Shown: positions 42,075 to 54,436 of the stretch, one piece after another
How the letters are laid out: every line of letters begins with the position of its first letter
Numbering within the stretch: the stretch's first letter is position 1
Assembly: GCA_030998225.1 (NCBI GenBank)
Contig: JAPYXD010000555.1
Coordinates: 310,001 to 374,000 of the forward strand
Origin: Diplolepis rosae
Taxonomy: Eukaryota > Arthropoda > Insecta > Hymenoptera > Diplolepididae
Direction of reading: 5' to 3'
DNA: 64,000 nt
Program-made: the position numbers and the translations under genes
Notes under the pieces: generated by a model
What the model was told of the DNA's origin: nothing
Database searches by the model: none
What the model saw: only the letters and a program-made list of their open reading frames with translations

Positions 42075-43342
42075 CCAGGGGTGTTACTTGAAGTTTGCCG
42101 GTTTTTTCAATAAAGAAAACATTTAATTCTCAAGGGAATCTCAAAAAATTTTTATTCAAAGTATTGACCATTGGATTCTACACATTTAGCCCATCTTTCA
42201 GGCAAATCATGGATACCATTCCAACAAAACTTTTTCTCTTTCAAGGCAAACCATTCGACGAGCCATTTTTCGACTTCTTCAAAATTTGCGAAGCGCTGCT
42301 CTGCGAGTGAGTGTCCCATCGATGCGAAAAGGTGATAGTCGGACGGGGCGAGGTCTGGAGAGGACGGCGGGTGCGATAATATTTCCCAATTCAATGCTTT
42401 TAACGTGTTCTTCACCACTTTAGCGGTATGAGACGGTGCGTTGTCATGTTGTAGGATAACTTTGCCATGTCTTCGGGCCCATTCCGGCCGTTTTTCGATC
42501 AACGCATGATTCAAATTGATAAATTGTTGTCGGTGGCGATCCGTATTCACCGTCTCACCAGGTTTTAATAACTCGAAGTACACCACACCACACTGGTCCC
42601 ACCAAACACAGAGCATTGTCTTACGGCCAAAGCGATTTGGCCTTGGAGTCGATGAGCCGACCTCACCAGGCGAAAGCCATGAATTTTTCCGCTTCGGGTT
42701 CTCGAAATAAATCCATTTTTCGTCCACCGTGACAATTCGATGCAGAAAAGATTTCTTTTCGAACCGTTGAAGCAGCATTTCACAAATGGTTTTTCGATTT
42801 TCCATTTGTCTATCGTTCAGTTGGTGTGGTACCCATTTTCTATACTTTTGGATTTTTGCCATGGCTTTTAAACGTTGGCAAATTGCTCCTCAGGTCACAT
42901 TTAGTGTTTGTCCAAATTGTTGTTGCGATTGGGTTGGGTCTTCATCCAATAACGCCTGCAATTCCTCGTCTTCGAACTTTTTCGCTGCACCAGGATGTTC
43001 ATTGTCTGTTAAATCGAAATCTCTACTTTTAAATTGACGAAACCATGTCTCACATGTTCACCATAAGTTTCCACCAGCAATTGATGAGCTTCAACTGCTT
43101 TTTTGTTTTGATAAAATAAGAAAAGCAACGAATGCCGCAAATGCGATTTACTTGGAACGAAACTCGACATATTCACTGAGGTAAACAACTATGATGCTAT
43201 TATTTTGGCAGAATGTAATTGTGTATTTTTGAAGGTTATTGTCCATAGAAGAATATGACATAAATGCCAAATCATAGAAATGTATACATATCTCTAGCGA
43301 CATCTATGAGTAAAACCGGTAAATTTCAACTAACACCCCTGG
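42075..43342 (-). mobile_element. mariner element with TIRs and TA target duplication (1,268 bp)
   Basis: TIRs CCAGGGGTGTTACTTGAA and TTCAACTAACACCCCTGG, flanked by TA at 42073-42074 and 43343-43344. The R1 copy at 44586-44600 (ACATAAAATAGAATA) is the empty site and confirms the ends exactly. Confidence 0.92.
42149..43171 (-). pseudogene. mariner transposase (DD34D), broken N-terminal part
   Basis: The minus-strand frame starts MSSFVPSKSHLRHS at 43171. The catalytic part (42862 down to 42152) is open, with VTVDEKWIYFE, LQHDNAPSHTA and SPDLAPSDYHLF giving all three Asp. It ends ESNGQYFE. The N-terminal helix-turn-helix part has one frameshift near 43060 and a TGA near 42890, so the protein cannot be made in full. 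Lesions are few, so the copy is fairly young. Confidence 0.88.
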
Positions 43343-43405
43343 TAGAATACGCGCCAATGCACACAATTCGGGTAATTGCGAGACTCGCTTAAAATGCTCG
43401 AAGGA

Positions 43406-43984
43406 CTGATCACGCCTCGGCTTCGTCTCGGTTTTTTCTCAGCTTTGTGTCAGCTTTCTCACCTACGCCTTTTCTACGCCTTGGCTTCGATCTCCTTCGA
43501 GCATTGTCAGTCGTCGCGTAATAACCCTCATTATGCGCCCAGGCACATAATATACTATTGTGTCCAAACGCGCGGAAAAATTCGCATTGCATGCTTGCGC
43601 GTAGAATGGCATGCAATCAATTGTGCCGCGGTGTTAGAATCGGGCGAAGCGTTCATACCACCCGCTTCAACGGGCAAAATGCTCATACCGCCCTAAGCTT
43701 GACTGGCCGCGGCTAACTACGCGCTCGCACGCAACGCGACTTTTTCCACCAATTTTGACACAAAACGTCGTTGTACCTCGAGCGACATGGTGGCGATGTG
43801 ACTCGTGTGAATACCGCCCTCGCTACGCTCGGGCGGGTACACTTCGCACTCGTCACAATCGCCACTATGCCGCCCTTGGTACACAATCTACTATTATGTG
43901 CCTCCGGCGCGTAAACTCGTTTTTACGCTACAGTTGAGAGTAGCATAATGTTGTGTATTACCATACAGAGGAATGTAATGTAAG
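43406..43984. other. non-coding repeat-like DNA rich in CpG
   Basis: Contains short inverted and repeated motifs such as CCTCGCTACGCTCGGGCGGGTAC (also CCCTCGCTTCGCTCGGGC near 15526) and ACATAATATACTATTGTG, suggesting decayed MITEs. No protein frame that I can support. Confidence 0.4.
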
Positions 43985-44690
43985 AATCGAACTGCGCATG
44001 CGCCTATCACAATACAGCGGAGCGTAATCTTTATCTTATTCTTCTTCTTTTTCGTACACCGTTGGCACCGTACTGACCACGGTAGTATAGACAGGTGTAG
44101 AAAGTCCCGCGGTGGGGGATGTTCCCTTATCGTGGCGAGTAGTAGTTTCGAAAGTGACCGCTTGGTTAGCGCTGCAATCGAGTAGTTGAAGGAATACCCG
44201 TGGTTTACAGACAGCTTTCACAGCTGACTACGTTCTGGGTATATCTATATACATACATGCTATAGTGCGGTCATTCGGGCCGCTACTCGATACTAGCGCT
44301 CTCCGTGGCGAAAATATGAAACATTCTGACTGCAAGAAGGGAACATCACCAATCACGGGAGATTCCAGACCTGTCTATACTACCGTGGTACTGACAAAGC
44401 CTTGTACATTTGAACTGCGCATGCGTCTATTACAATACGCTGCTACTACAAAAGGTCGAGAAAATAAAAATGGCCGGAAGTATTCGCGAAATGTCAAGTG
44501 AGATGGGCGATGATCACGTCAATTTCGACCTTTTCCGATTGGATTCGATTGTACGCATAAAAACTCGTATATGCGCCGAAGAAACATAAAATAGAATATG
44601 TGCCAATGCACACAATTCGGGTCATTACGAGACTCGCTCAAAATGCTCGCAGGACTGATCGCGCCTCGGCTTCGTCTCGGCCACACAGAA
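43985..44690 (+). repeat. interspersed repeat R1, copy b
   Basis: A second R1 copy, interrupted by the 310-bp element at 44078-44387. It carries the uninterrupted site where copy a has a mariner. Confidence 0.6.
44078..44387. mobile_element. non-autonomous element with CACGGTAGTATAGACAGG ends and 8-bp target duplication
   Basis: TIRs CACGGTAGTATAGACAGG and CCTGTCTATACTACCGTG, flanked by GTACTGAC at 44070-44077 and 44388-44395. R1 copy a (ATATTGAC near 41871) is the unoccupied site. An 8-bp duplication points to hAT or P superfamilies. Confidence 0.85.
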
Positions 44691-46047
44691 AAACAGAAAA
44701 AGTTGGAACCAGATCATAAATTCTCGTGGAGTGACGGAGAACAAGCTTACTCTGCGGATTTAGAGGATCAACTGCTATTGAACGTTGCAAAACAAAGAGA
44801 CATAGCCGCAATGTCACACGTGGAATTATTCGAACTCTTTTTTTCCAGTTAAATTAAAAATTACATTATTGAAGCTAGTTAAGAAAACGGCTTGCAAACA
44901 TCTGGAGAAGAATTGAATAATTTTGTAGGTATACTATTATTATCATATGTCAACATTCGAAATAATCAATATGAGTATTGGGAAACTGACTCTTTTGTGA
45001 ATTGCACAGATATTTCATGAGCAATGTCGCGCAGCAGATTCAAAGAAATAAAATCTAAAATAAAATATTCCAAACTTACTGATAGAAATGACATTGATGA
45101 GACATGGAAAGTGCGTCAAATCTTACAGTTATTTAGAAAAATATTCAGCAATTTGGTTTTTTCACGACCGCACTTTCAGTTGATGAAATTATGGTTAGAT
45201 TTTATGGTCGAACATGCCTAAGGCAATATTTGCCTTCAAAACCTGATCCTTATGGGATAAAGCTCTGGTCTCTGTGTGGAGCAAATGGGTACATTTTCAA
45301 TGTAGATATTTATCGTGGTAAAAACGATCCAAGCATTGAAATAAACTTATCCTCTTGTCCACTTGGCTCCAGAGTTGTATTACAAATGGTCAATCCACTC
45401 CTAATGTAGCCTTTCAAACAAAAAATTGTCTGACTGCCACTTATATTTTGATAATTATTTTACCAGTCCAGACTTAGTTATTCACTTTAATAAATTTTAT
45501 TTACAATCGACGGGAACTGTACGTAAAGATAGAGTGAAAGAAAAAGATGTCTTTGAATAAAAAGCTCCGCGAGGATCATACAATGTAAGTCATGAACGGA
45601 ACGGTGGAATGAACTTCATTAGTGTGATCGACTCTAAAGAGAAAAGAAATAGGATTCCCTTTTGCTTTTCCATTATACAATAAATATATGGGAGGAGTAG
45701 ATGTCCATGATTTTTTATGTAAAAAAGTTTCTCCTAGTATACGATCAAAAAAATGAACACACGCAATTTTTGTACGAATTATACAAATGTCAATAGGGAA
45801 TGCTGTAATACTTTGGAATTTTTGCAAAAAGAACGATGAACGTGAAATGAAAACAAGAGAGATGTGTAAAGAAGTAATTAGAAAATATTTGTCGCGATCA
45901 CAATTAGGTAATTTCAAGTCTCATAGGCACGAGTCAAGAACAAGAGCATCATGTAATAATCAAGGACGCCGTCAAAGAACTACGTTGATTGCGATAAATA
46001 TTACTGTTTACAGTGTTTTTCGCAATTACACATTGGATAAGCATTAG
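44691..46047 (+). pseudogene. piggyBac-like transposase relic
   Basis: Plus-strand fragments in piggyBac order. First SDGEQAYSADLEDQ and the MSHVELFELFF region, then GILLLSYVNIRNNQYEYW and SRSRFKEIKSKIKY (the 'ISRNRF-I---L' region). Next come LPSKPDPYGIKLWSLCGANGY (the KP-k-GiK-w-lc motif) and HFDNYFTS. The end is a Cys-poor remnant to 46047. At least six stops or shifts; no DNA ends identified. Confidence 0.75.
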
Positions 46048-46079
46048 TGTACTGAACCTCAAACATGATCATAAATATT

Positions 46080-49000
46080 TTAAAATATATATGACATTGC
46101 CAATGCCTTCAAACGGACGATTCCCATGTGAGAAGTGTGTAATTTCGAGAGCGATTCTTTTTGCATAGAGCTGGGAACAACTATTCTATGTCCCCACATT
46201 ACACATTCGTTTTCCACGTAAAGGTCACTCTTTTTTCGGAAATACGGTTCCAATATCTCTGGTCCTTTAATTTGCCAACCTTTTTGAATGCACTCTCGGA
46301 CCTTCCTAAGAATCGGATCTGCTCTCGTTTCTTCTTTCATCACTTCCAGTGAAATAACTTTGATTCCTTTGGTTACAAAATTAAAATACGTAAATTCGTT
46401 GCCAGAACTTTTCTCAACTGTTACTTTTGTTTGTTGAATGCATCGCGACAAATAATCTGCACTCCCGTTATCTATCCCTTGAATAAAACTAATGTCGTAA
46501 TCGTAACCTGATGAAAATACGCTCCAGCGTTGGACACGCGCAGCCTCCATTCGCGGCAATCCTTTTTTCTTCCCAAAAATGAAAGTCAGCGATCTATGAT
46601 CTGTTTCCAACACAATGTGGCGACCATATACACACTGATGAAAAGTTTTGACTCCCAACACTAGTCCCAGTGCTTCTCTATCCAATTGCGAATAATTCGT
46701 TTCGGCTTTTATTAACGTACGCGATGCAAAAGCTACTGGCCGTTCGATTCCCCCCTCCAAAATGTGCGACAAAACCGCCCCTAATTCAAAATGTGAAGCG
46801 TCCGTTGTGACCTTCAAGGGCAAACGATCGTTGAACGGCATCAAAACTTCACACGATGTGAGACTCCTTTTCGCATCTTCAAACGCTTTCCTGCATTCTG
46901 GGGACCAATACCATTCTTTGCCTTTTTGTAACAATTTGTAAAGCGGATGAAAAATTGAGGAATAGTTCCGAATAAACATGGAATAATAATTAATTATTCC
47001 CAGAAAGGCTTGCAATTCAGCCACATTAATGGGTACTTTGATTTTCAAAATGGCCTCAATTCTTTCATCGGATACGTTAATCCCGTCTTTGCTCAATTCG
47101 TACCCCAAAAACTATACTCGACCCACCGCGAACATGCATTTCGTTTTATTCAATTTCAACCCAGCTACTTTGAATCTGTTCAAGACTTCTCGCAAGCATT
47201 TATCGTGTTCATCCAGAGTTTTACCTGTGATCAAAATATCATCGAAAAAATCCTACGACTCCTTCTATTCCTGATAACAACTTTTCCATTTCCCTTTGAA
47301 ATAACCCGGGAGCCGAGGAGATCCCGAAACTCAAACTTTCATACATGAATAGCCCCTTATGTGTTGAAATCGTGGTAAGAGGACGAGATTCCTCTTCTAA
47401 TTGAACCTGCTGATACGCCTGTGACATATCGATCTATGTCAACACCGGTCCTAATTTAGTCCAAGCAACAGGGAATATGTTATGACATTATTTATTTCAG
47501 AAAACGGACTGCGCCATCAGAAGAAAGGTTGGTCATAGAGTAATTGTGTCATGTTTTGGACAGCGAAATATGATTTATAAATTTTTTATCAACATTTAAG
47601 ACCAAAAAATCGCACTTTTTTTAGTTTTTGGTTTATAACATTAAAAGTAATCATCCAATCTTAAAAACATCAATTGAAAAATTTCAGACAATTGAATTAT
47701 GAACAAAATAAGCTGACAACAGAACGTCAATCTTGGTTTTTCGCTAAAATGTTGCAAAGTTTATTTAAAAAAGCCCCAAACATGGCTTCAAACGCCTGAA
47801 CGCAGCAAAGTGACAGTGGTGGGGGGAGAAGGCGAGTAGGCTCACTGAGTCACCTTGCTGCGTTCAGGCGTTTGAAGCCATGTTTGGGGCTTTTTTAAAT
47901 AAACTTTGCAACATTTTAGCGAAAAACCAAGATTGACGTTCTGTTGTGCTTGATTTATATTTTTGAGAGCCGTTTTCAAAATAAAAATCGGACCACCTCT
48001 GCGGCAAGCAGACATTTTACAATTAATCACATTAAATAAATTAAAGTATCAATAGCGCGGAAACGTATTATCTTTAAGTGCCCGTTTTTTTATAAATTTG
48101 AAGAGAATAAAGGATGCTACATTTCCACCAAACCCCAACCTAAAAAGTTCAAAATTAACTGAGATATTAATTTGTTTAAGAAAAACTAAATTTCCCGGTT
48201 TTTCGACATTTTCTCCGCTTCTAATTATCCAATCAGATCAAGTGACGGCTTATTTTGTTCATAATTCAATTGTCTGAAATTTTTCAATTGATGTTTTTAA
48301 GATTGGATGATTACTTTTAATGTTATAAACCAAAAACTAAAAAAAGTGCGATTTTTTGGTCTTAAATGTTGATAAAAAATTTATAAATCATATTTCGCTG
48401 TCCAAAACATGACACAATTACTCTATGACCAACCTTTCTTCTGATGGCGCAGTCCGTTTTCTGAAATAAATAATGTCATAAATCATTCATAACAAGTTCC
48501 CTGTTGCTTGGACTAATTTGAGGTTCGCCAATAAATCCTGAATTCGCGGAATCGGGTACCTATGCGATTTTAGATTGGGATTCAAAGTGATTTGGTAATA
48601 GCCACAAATACGAATTTGACCATGGCTTTTTGGAATAGGTACAATTGGCGTGGCCCACTCGCTATTTTCTACTGGCGTTAAAACCACTTCTTTTAACAAT
48701 CTGTCTAATTCGTTTTCAATTTTTGTGCGCATCGCATATGGTACCGGTCCCGGTTTCTGAAAAACTGGCGTTACATTTTCCTTTAAATGTAATTTGAATT
48801 GACCTTTCGAATATTTCCCCACCCCTTTGGAAAAAACATCGTCAAAATCTCTTCAATAAGGCTTTTTTCATTACTTCTCGCTTTCAACATTTTCACCGTT
48901 TCCCATTTACAATCGCCCAGAATTTTTAGAATCGACAACCAATCTCTGCCTATAGTTGGTGAACTTGTGCCAGGCAATACTGTGACTTTTCCCTTTATAC

Positions 49001-49480
49001 TCTACGACCACTAGCACAATTCCCCGTGGTACAACTGGATCTTCCGAATAACTTTTGAATTTCCTGTTCGTACATTTCAAAGGACCTATCATTAGAGCCG
49101 AATTTTCGAAAAATTCCACGAAGACTGCCGAAATTGGTTTAACCTCGAATGATTTAACGTTGTTGATTTTTTCGATCGGGTTTTCCGTGATTCGGTAAAG
49201 CATGTCACAATCACCCTTAAAATCTTGATTCTCGGACAAAAAATTTTGATTTAATACTTTTTGTCCTTCCCCTTTTCCTCTTGCATTTACCGCCCTTTTA
49301 TCCACGTTACCCTCACCTTTCCATTTGCACACGCGCTCTAGATGCCCTACTTTCTGGCAATTGTTGCATTTATAATCGCGAAATTTACAATTTGACGCGA
49401 AATTATTATCTTTACCGCATCGATAGCATTGTTTCCTGTCTGCATTACCCTGGTGGCGAAAACTGAGAGTTGGTCTACTT
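46080..49480 (-). pseudogene. second Ty3/gypsy element relic (gag end to integrase start)
   Basis: Read leftward: two zinc knuckles (about 49430-49330), protease/RT N-terminus (near 48960 and 48820; SEWATPIVPIPKSHGQIRICG), RT core SQAYQQVQL and SFGISSAPGLFQREM (near 47400), RNase H (TTDASHFELGAVLSH near 46810; TDHRSL near 46590) and the integrase start (LHTSHMGIVRL near 46120). A T-run indel near 47260 breaks the FDDIL catalytic motif. The RT is split by the fold-back element at 47450-48524. The left end is cut next to piggyBac DNA and the right end meets the CACTA terminus at 49483. No LTRs remain. Confidence 0.88.
47450..48524. mobile_element. fold-back element nested in the gypsy relic
   Basis: The outer inverted arms of about 235 bp (47479-47713 and 48256-48490) are nearly identical, extended by AGTCCAAGCAACAGGGAA at both edges. 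Inside is a second, independent inverted pair (about 47714-47815 and 47853-47945) around a 37-bp G-rich loop, plus a one-sided filler of about 310 bp. It interrupts the RT frame. No transposase. Confidence 0.75.
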
Positions 49481-49482
49481 CA

Positions 49483-49983
49483 CCCTATTGTAAAATACGA
49501 CATCGTAAACGACATCGTAAACGACGTCGTAAATGACATCGTAAACGACATCGTATACGACGTCGTAAATGACGTCGTATACGATGTCGTAATTTGGGAT
49601 AGTATACGATGTCGTATACGACGTCATTTACGACGTCGTATACGATGTCGTTTACGATGTCATTTACGACGTCGTTTACGATTTGATAATTTTTCAAATA
49701 AATATTTATTAAGTAATTAAATAATTAACTCTGTAATTGAATCTTAAAATTTGGCAAAGAAGACGTTTTTTAAACGTTTTTATAACGACCTATACAGCTG
49801 CACGGACATCCAGCAGTTTGAATTCTTTCACAGGTAAATAGTGAAATATGAAAGATAGTAAAAATACAAAGTAAAGGATAGCAAAAAGTTCCATTTCGTA
49901 TCAGAGAATAAAATTTATTTCAAAACCTCAGGTACAAACATTTACTTTATAGAAAATGATTTCTATAGGAAAAATTAAACACT
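49483..49983. repeat. left TIR of the CACTA-type element with 12-bp subterminal repeats
   Basis: 501 bp, inverted relative to 59929-60429. From about 49496 to 49687 it is an array of about 14 units of the type ACGACRTCGTAW, each nearly palindromic, turning around a GGGATAGT centre near 49591. A minus-strand AATAAA (49914-49919) serves the BEN gene. Confidence 0.9.
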
Positions 49984-50049
49984 GATTTTTTATTGACGAT
50001 ATATACTACAAGCATCTATTTTTTACCAGAAACTTCAAGAACGAATATT

Positions 50050-53000
50050 TTACGTTTTTAATCTATTTTTTACATCGTAGAGTTTCTTCGACATATATGT
50101 GGAAATTCGCCTCATACGCGCTTCTCGTAGAGCTCCTTTGACACCAGCGTTCGTAATTTTTTTGTAAAGCAACTCTGTAAAAAATAAAGTTCTAAGTGCC
50201 AGTTTGAAAATGGAAAGTAAATGTTTAATGTGAATGTACCTGGTAGCCAAAAAATGAAATGTAAAATTATCAGTGATCACATTACATACTTTTCAGTAAA
50301 TCGTACTTCTTCGGTGTAAGTTCTTTACTGGAGTACTCCTCAGTTTCGTTTTCGTTATCTTTGGTCTTTCTCAAATATCGTTTTTTTAAAGTAGTTCTTC
50401 CCCAAATTACTTCGGCTGTGTCTCTAACAAACTTGGAATCATTTTTCTTGAGCATCGTCTCCCAAATATCTAAATGCACATAGACATTTTCTCCAAGATG
50501 AACCTATTTAATAGAAAGAATTTCGTTGTAGGAATTGAAAGTTAACTCTGATGTGAAAAAATGCTGTAGTAAAACAGAAAAAGTCAGTGATAAAAGAATG
50601 TGAGGACGAAAAAAAGAAGGAAAATTTTCTACATTGAATCAAATATTTTCTAAATAATAAAATTTTTACTTAGTTTTTTAGTCATTTCTAGTATTAAGTT
50701 CAATTGCAATCATTCGTAAAAAGAACCACTCTCCACTTGTCATTCTAAACTGTTTACTTTGCTACTCTAGTGGATGAATTCAAATTTTGAAAGACAGAAG
50801 TATTTTTACAGCTACTAAAAACAAATAAAAATATAAAGTCAGACTGAGATTCAGATTAATCGTGATATTTTTTTTTACACATGAAAAGAAACGTTTAAAA
50901 AGCGTAAAAACCGACTAGCTAACAGGTTTGTTGAAAGTTCAGTATATACGTTCAAAAATGTTGTAATACATACTTGCTCGGAATCTACATCATCTTCTGT
51001 ACCTAGGGAAAGTCCTCTTTCTCCTGAAGATCTTGAAAATCGGCGAACTAGTGGAGTCCTTACAGGAGTTCTTTGAGAAGCTCTTTCAGGAGTTCCGACG
51101 TGTTGTCTCTTTTGAGATCGGAGAGTTGCAGGAGTTATTTTATGAGATAGTTGACGTGATATTTCACGAGAACTTTGAGGAGATGTTTCAGGAGATCTTT
51201 GGCAAGAACTTTCACGAGATCTTTCACATCTCTGGTGAAATACTTGTGGAGACATCTGAGCAGATGATTCATGAGATGTTTCAGAAGGTCTTCGGCGAAA
51301 TATCTGACGACTTTTATCAGGAGATCTTTGGAGAGATCTGTGAGGAGATCTTTGAAAAGATTTTTCAAATGAACGTTCAAGAGATATATGAGACCCTTTA
51401 GGAGAACCCACAGTACTAGGTTCGCCCTCAAAATTACGTGGTTCACTTACGCCTGAAAGAATAAAAAATTTATCTATACAATTGCAAAATATGTCAATGG
51501 GAAAAAAAGTTTTTTTAAAAAATGTGCACCATAATGATTTGAATTATCTAGGTCGTCTTCTTCATCATCAAGAATGTGTGTCTCATAAGATTCCAGTTCA
51601 TCCAACTTATCACTCTCTAATAATTAGGGAATACATGATTATGAAAACTTCATTAATTATATATTTATTTGAAGAATATTTTTAATCAAGTACATACCAT
51701 TGTTGTTATCACGAGTCTCAGTCTCAGTCTCATCACTCTCTGGTGTGCTATTCAAATTTTTCCGATTGCTCATTAAATTCATATGCTTTTCTAAAATTTT
51801 CTTCATTTCATGCTCCTTTGCTTTTTTTGTTGGAAACTCAAGCTTTCTCTTAACTGTCTATGAAAGTAAAAAAAAGGTATTGCAATAAGACTAATAAAAA
51901 TTAATGAAACAATAAAGAACAATAAAATAATATTTTCTATTACATGAAAGTCAGTAATATTCGTAAGAAAAATGTATAGATTTTATTAGTTTGGTTATAC
52001 GGTCTGACCTCTTTATTGTAGACAAACCAATCTGTTACTTCAAACATATTAGTAAAAAGATTTCTCATCAATATATTAGTTTAAGTACATATCTTACTTT
52101 CTTAGTTTTCTTAGCTTTTTTATTATGATTCATCTCTTTCATTTCTCCTTTCGCTGAACCATGACCATTATGAAATGCGAAGCTCATATTCCGTTTATTC
52201 GGAAATTGAAGGCGCTTCTCATTCTTCTTATTTAACACATCATCTTCGCTTTCTGATAATGAAATATGAACAAATTTTGTTATCAATTTACATTCACTGA
52301 AGAAAAAAATTTAAAAGACTCTAGTTGTAAAAATTATATTACGTTAGTAGAAGAAAAGTGATAAAGACTTTGCGTGTATTAATCCAGTGGGAATAAAATG
52401 ATTTTTCACGTGAACAGGGAAAAAATAGGCGAATTATTTTTCAAGAATTGAAATCAGTTGAAAACGATTAAAAAAATAGTTAAATTTTCAAAAACATGGA
52501 ATTTGTACTATATATTTTCACTTTAAACATAGTACTTTTTTTTTAAAATGAAGAAAGATTACTTTTTTGACAAAAAATGTTTCTATTTCAAAAGGAATTT
52601 GTCTTCAGATTTCTTTTTTGTATCTTTCAGTCAAAGTTGACTTTTGCAAACTGATATTTTTATAATTGATTTTTTATAATAACTTGACACGAATACAGTT
52701 TTTACAAAAAGGACATAAGATTTTTATGAAAGGAAAAAACTGTACTTCGATTTCCACTGTTTTAGTATTTTTTAAACATTTTTTCTGATTATTCGGATTT
52801 AAAGATTCAAGCCTTCAGAACTCAACAATCTTCAAATTTAGACACTTTTTAATTGAAAACCTTAAAAGTTTTAATAATTTTGAATTGAAAACCTTCCCCA
52901 TCGAATACAGTTTAAAATTCAAATATTAAAAATTGTAGGGCAATTTCTTTCAAAATAGTGAAATTTTTACACTGAAAGTCTAAAAAATTAAATACATTTA

Positions 53001-54436
53001 GATTCAAATATTCAAAATTGTGGAATGTGAAAGTAAAAGCCTTAATTTTGTGCACTTTACAGTAGTGCTTGAAATAGAAGCAATTTTTAATAAAACAATT
53101 TTGAAATAATATCCTTTAACATTGAATAAATTCAAATTCGAAGCATTCAAAATTAAATAATTTTCAAAGGCAAAACGTTTAAAACTGTATACTTTCCACG
53201 TGAAAGTCACTAAACAGAGCATTTTATTTTTTCCAGGATTACGAATTTAAATATTTTCCATTCAAATGAGTTGAAAATTATTTTATTTCAAATGCTTTCA
53301 AATCGAAATTATTTGATTTTAAGAAGTTTTACAGAATTAAAAATAGATCAATTTCAAACTCCTTGAACTTCAAATTACTTAATTTGGAATGATTAAAACT
53401 TAAAATTAATAAATCACCACGGCTTTCGACTTGAAATTGAAGAGCATTTCACATTTTAAATATTTTCATTAATAAGCATTTAAAATTGAAAATTAATTAT
53501 TTTTATTTTTCATACCTATTGTTATTTACATAAATTTTCACATTTATCTTTAAAAAATGTTATCATTTTAAATTACACATGAAATTGTACACTTTCAAAA
53601 TGGAAACGTTTCAGACTTTAAATTTTGAAACTAAAGACTTTTCACATTTTAAGGATCAAATTAAAATTGCCAAATTTGAACAGTTTTAAATTTGCAGCAT
53701 TTGAAATAAAAAATTTCAGAATAATGTAACTGTTTCAGTGTTTACTACCTTCAAATTAGATCTTCGGAAACTTGAAAATTCCAAAATTTTATTTGATAAA
53801 ATCGAGATACTTGATGTTTTCAACGTTCAAATGAATGAAATTTTCCTTTGAATGCTTTTCAAATTATAAATAGTACTTAAATATTGTTCAATTTAAATTA
53901 GAAATAAAACAGTTTACAATAGAACAAGTTTGATTTCCAATGTAATATTTTAATTTTTAATTGAGAAGATGGATTTTGAAGGTAATACGAGTAGATGAAT
54001 TTTCAATGAAAATTTAAATTTTGACGCGACTACTTCATTTTTAAAATAAAAAGATACATTTCAAAAAATAAAAGAATTTTCAACCTGAAAATTGAATTAG
54101 TAACAGATTATTCTAATTATTTCAAATCAATTGATTCAGTTTGAAATTTTTGTCTATTTATTATTGTTTTGCACGTATGAGTAGAAAACGTCCGCAGTAA
54201 ATACCACGAATATGCTTTTACATTTTTGGTATTAAAAATCACTTACCTCCTAAAAGAAGAATGAATGCATTAAGTAGTATGTCATTTCTTCCTTTGTCAC
54301 CATAAAGCCATACTTTATATTTTTGATTCCGCACAAAATCAGTTGTTGTTTTAGGATGATGATTTTCAATCGACCTCGTTGACAGTACTTTTTCCTTTCC
54401 ATTAGTAAATAACACGTATGCATGTGACACGGTCAT
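50050..54436 (-). CDS. BEN-domain protein of the CACTA-type element (7 exons, 469 aa)
   Basis: My exon model on the minus strand: 54436-54247, 52252-52098, 51857-51698, 51616-51530, 51452-50974, 50503-50290, 50174-50050. All seven joins have GT/AG and matching phases, and the sum is 470 codons including the stop. Exon 1 starts MTVSHAYVLFTNGKEKV, followed by basic, Lys-rich and acidic Ser/Glu stretches. Exon 5 is Arg/Ser/Pro-rich with repeated SPxxS and RS pairs. Exons 6-7 encode the BEN domain: VHLGENVYVH, FVRDTAEVIWGRTTLKKRYL, ELTPKKYDLLK, then a basic helix with GVKGALREARMRRIS. BEN domains bind DNA, often palindromes. It may play the role that TNPA plays in plant En/Spm; that is inference. 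Confidence 0.82.
52253..54246 (-). other. first intron of the BEN gene
   Basis: About 2 kb of AT-rich DNA with many AAATT-type runs and no coding or repeat structure I can support. Confidence 0.6.

Larger units (their letters stand above)
41790..43405 (+). repeat. interspersed repeat R1, copy a (split by a mariner)
   Basis: Shares long stretches with 43985-44690 and, inverted, with 60432-60865: the GCGCATGCG segments, CTTCTTCTTCTTCGTAC, TTGACAAAGCCTTGTACATT, the AAAATGGCCGG block and TGCACACAATTCGGG. No transposase. The AAAATGGCCGG block keeps a frame of about 39 codons in both plus copies, but it stops early and I do not recognise it. Confidence 0.6.

Noticed and set aside
49496..49687. CRISPR-like array
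   Set aside because: Units are contiguous 12-mers without spacers, in a eukaryotic transposon end.
49485..49697. Repetitive Arg-rich or Val/Asp-rich peptides at 49.5 and 60.3 kb
   Set aside because: They come from the 12-bp palindromic units in the TIRs and have no start context or conservation signal.
51033..51446. Plus-strand Phe/Glu-rich frame and a second minus-strand frame over BEN exon 5
   Set aside because: Antisense or shifted readings of the Arg/Ser repeats; the phase-consistent BEN exon explains the region.
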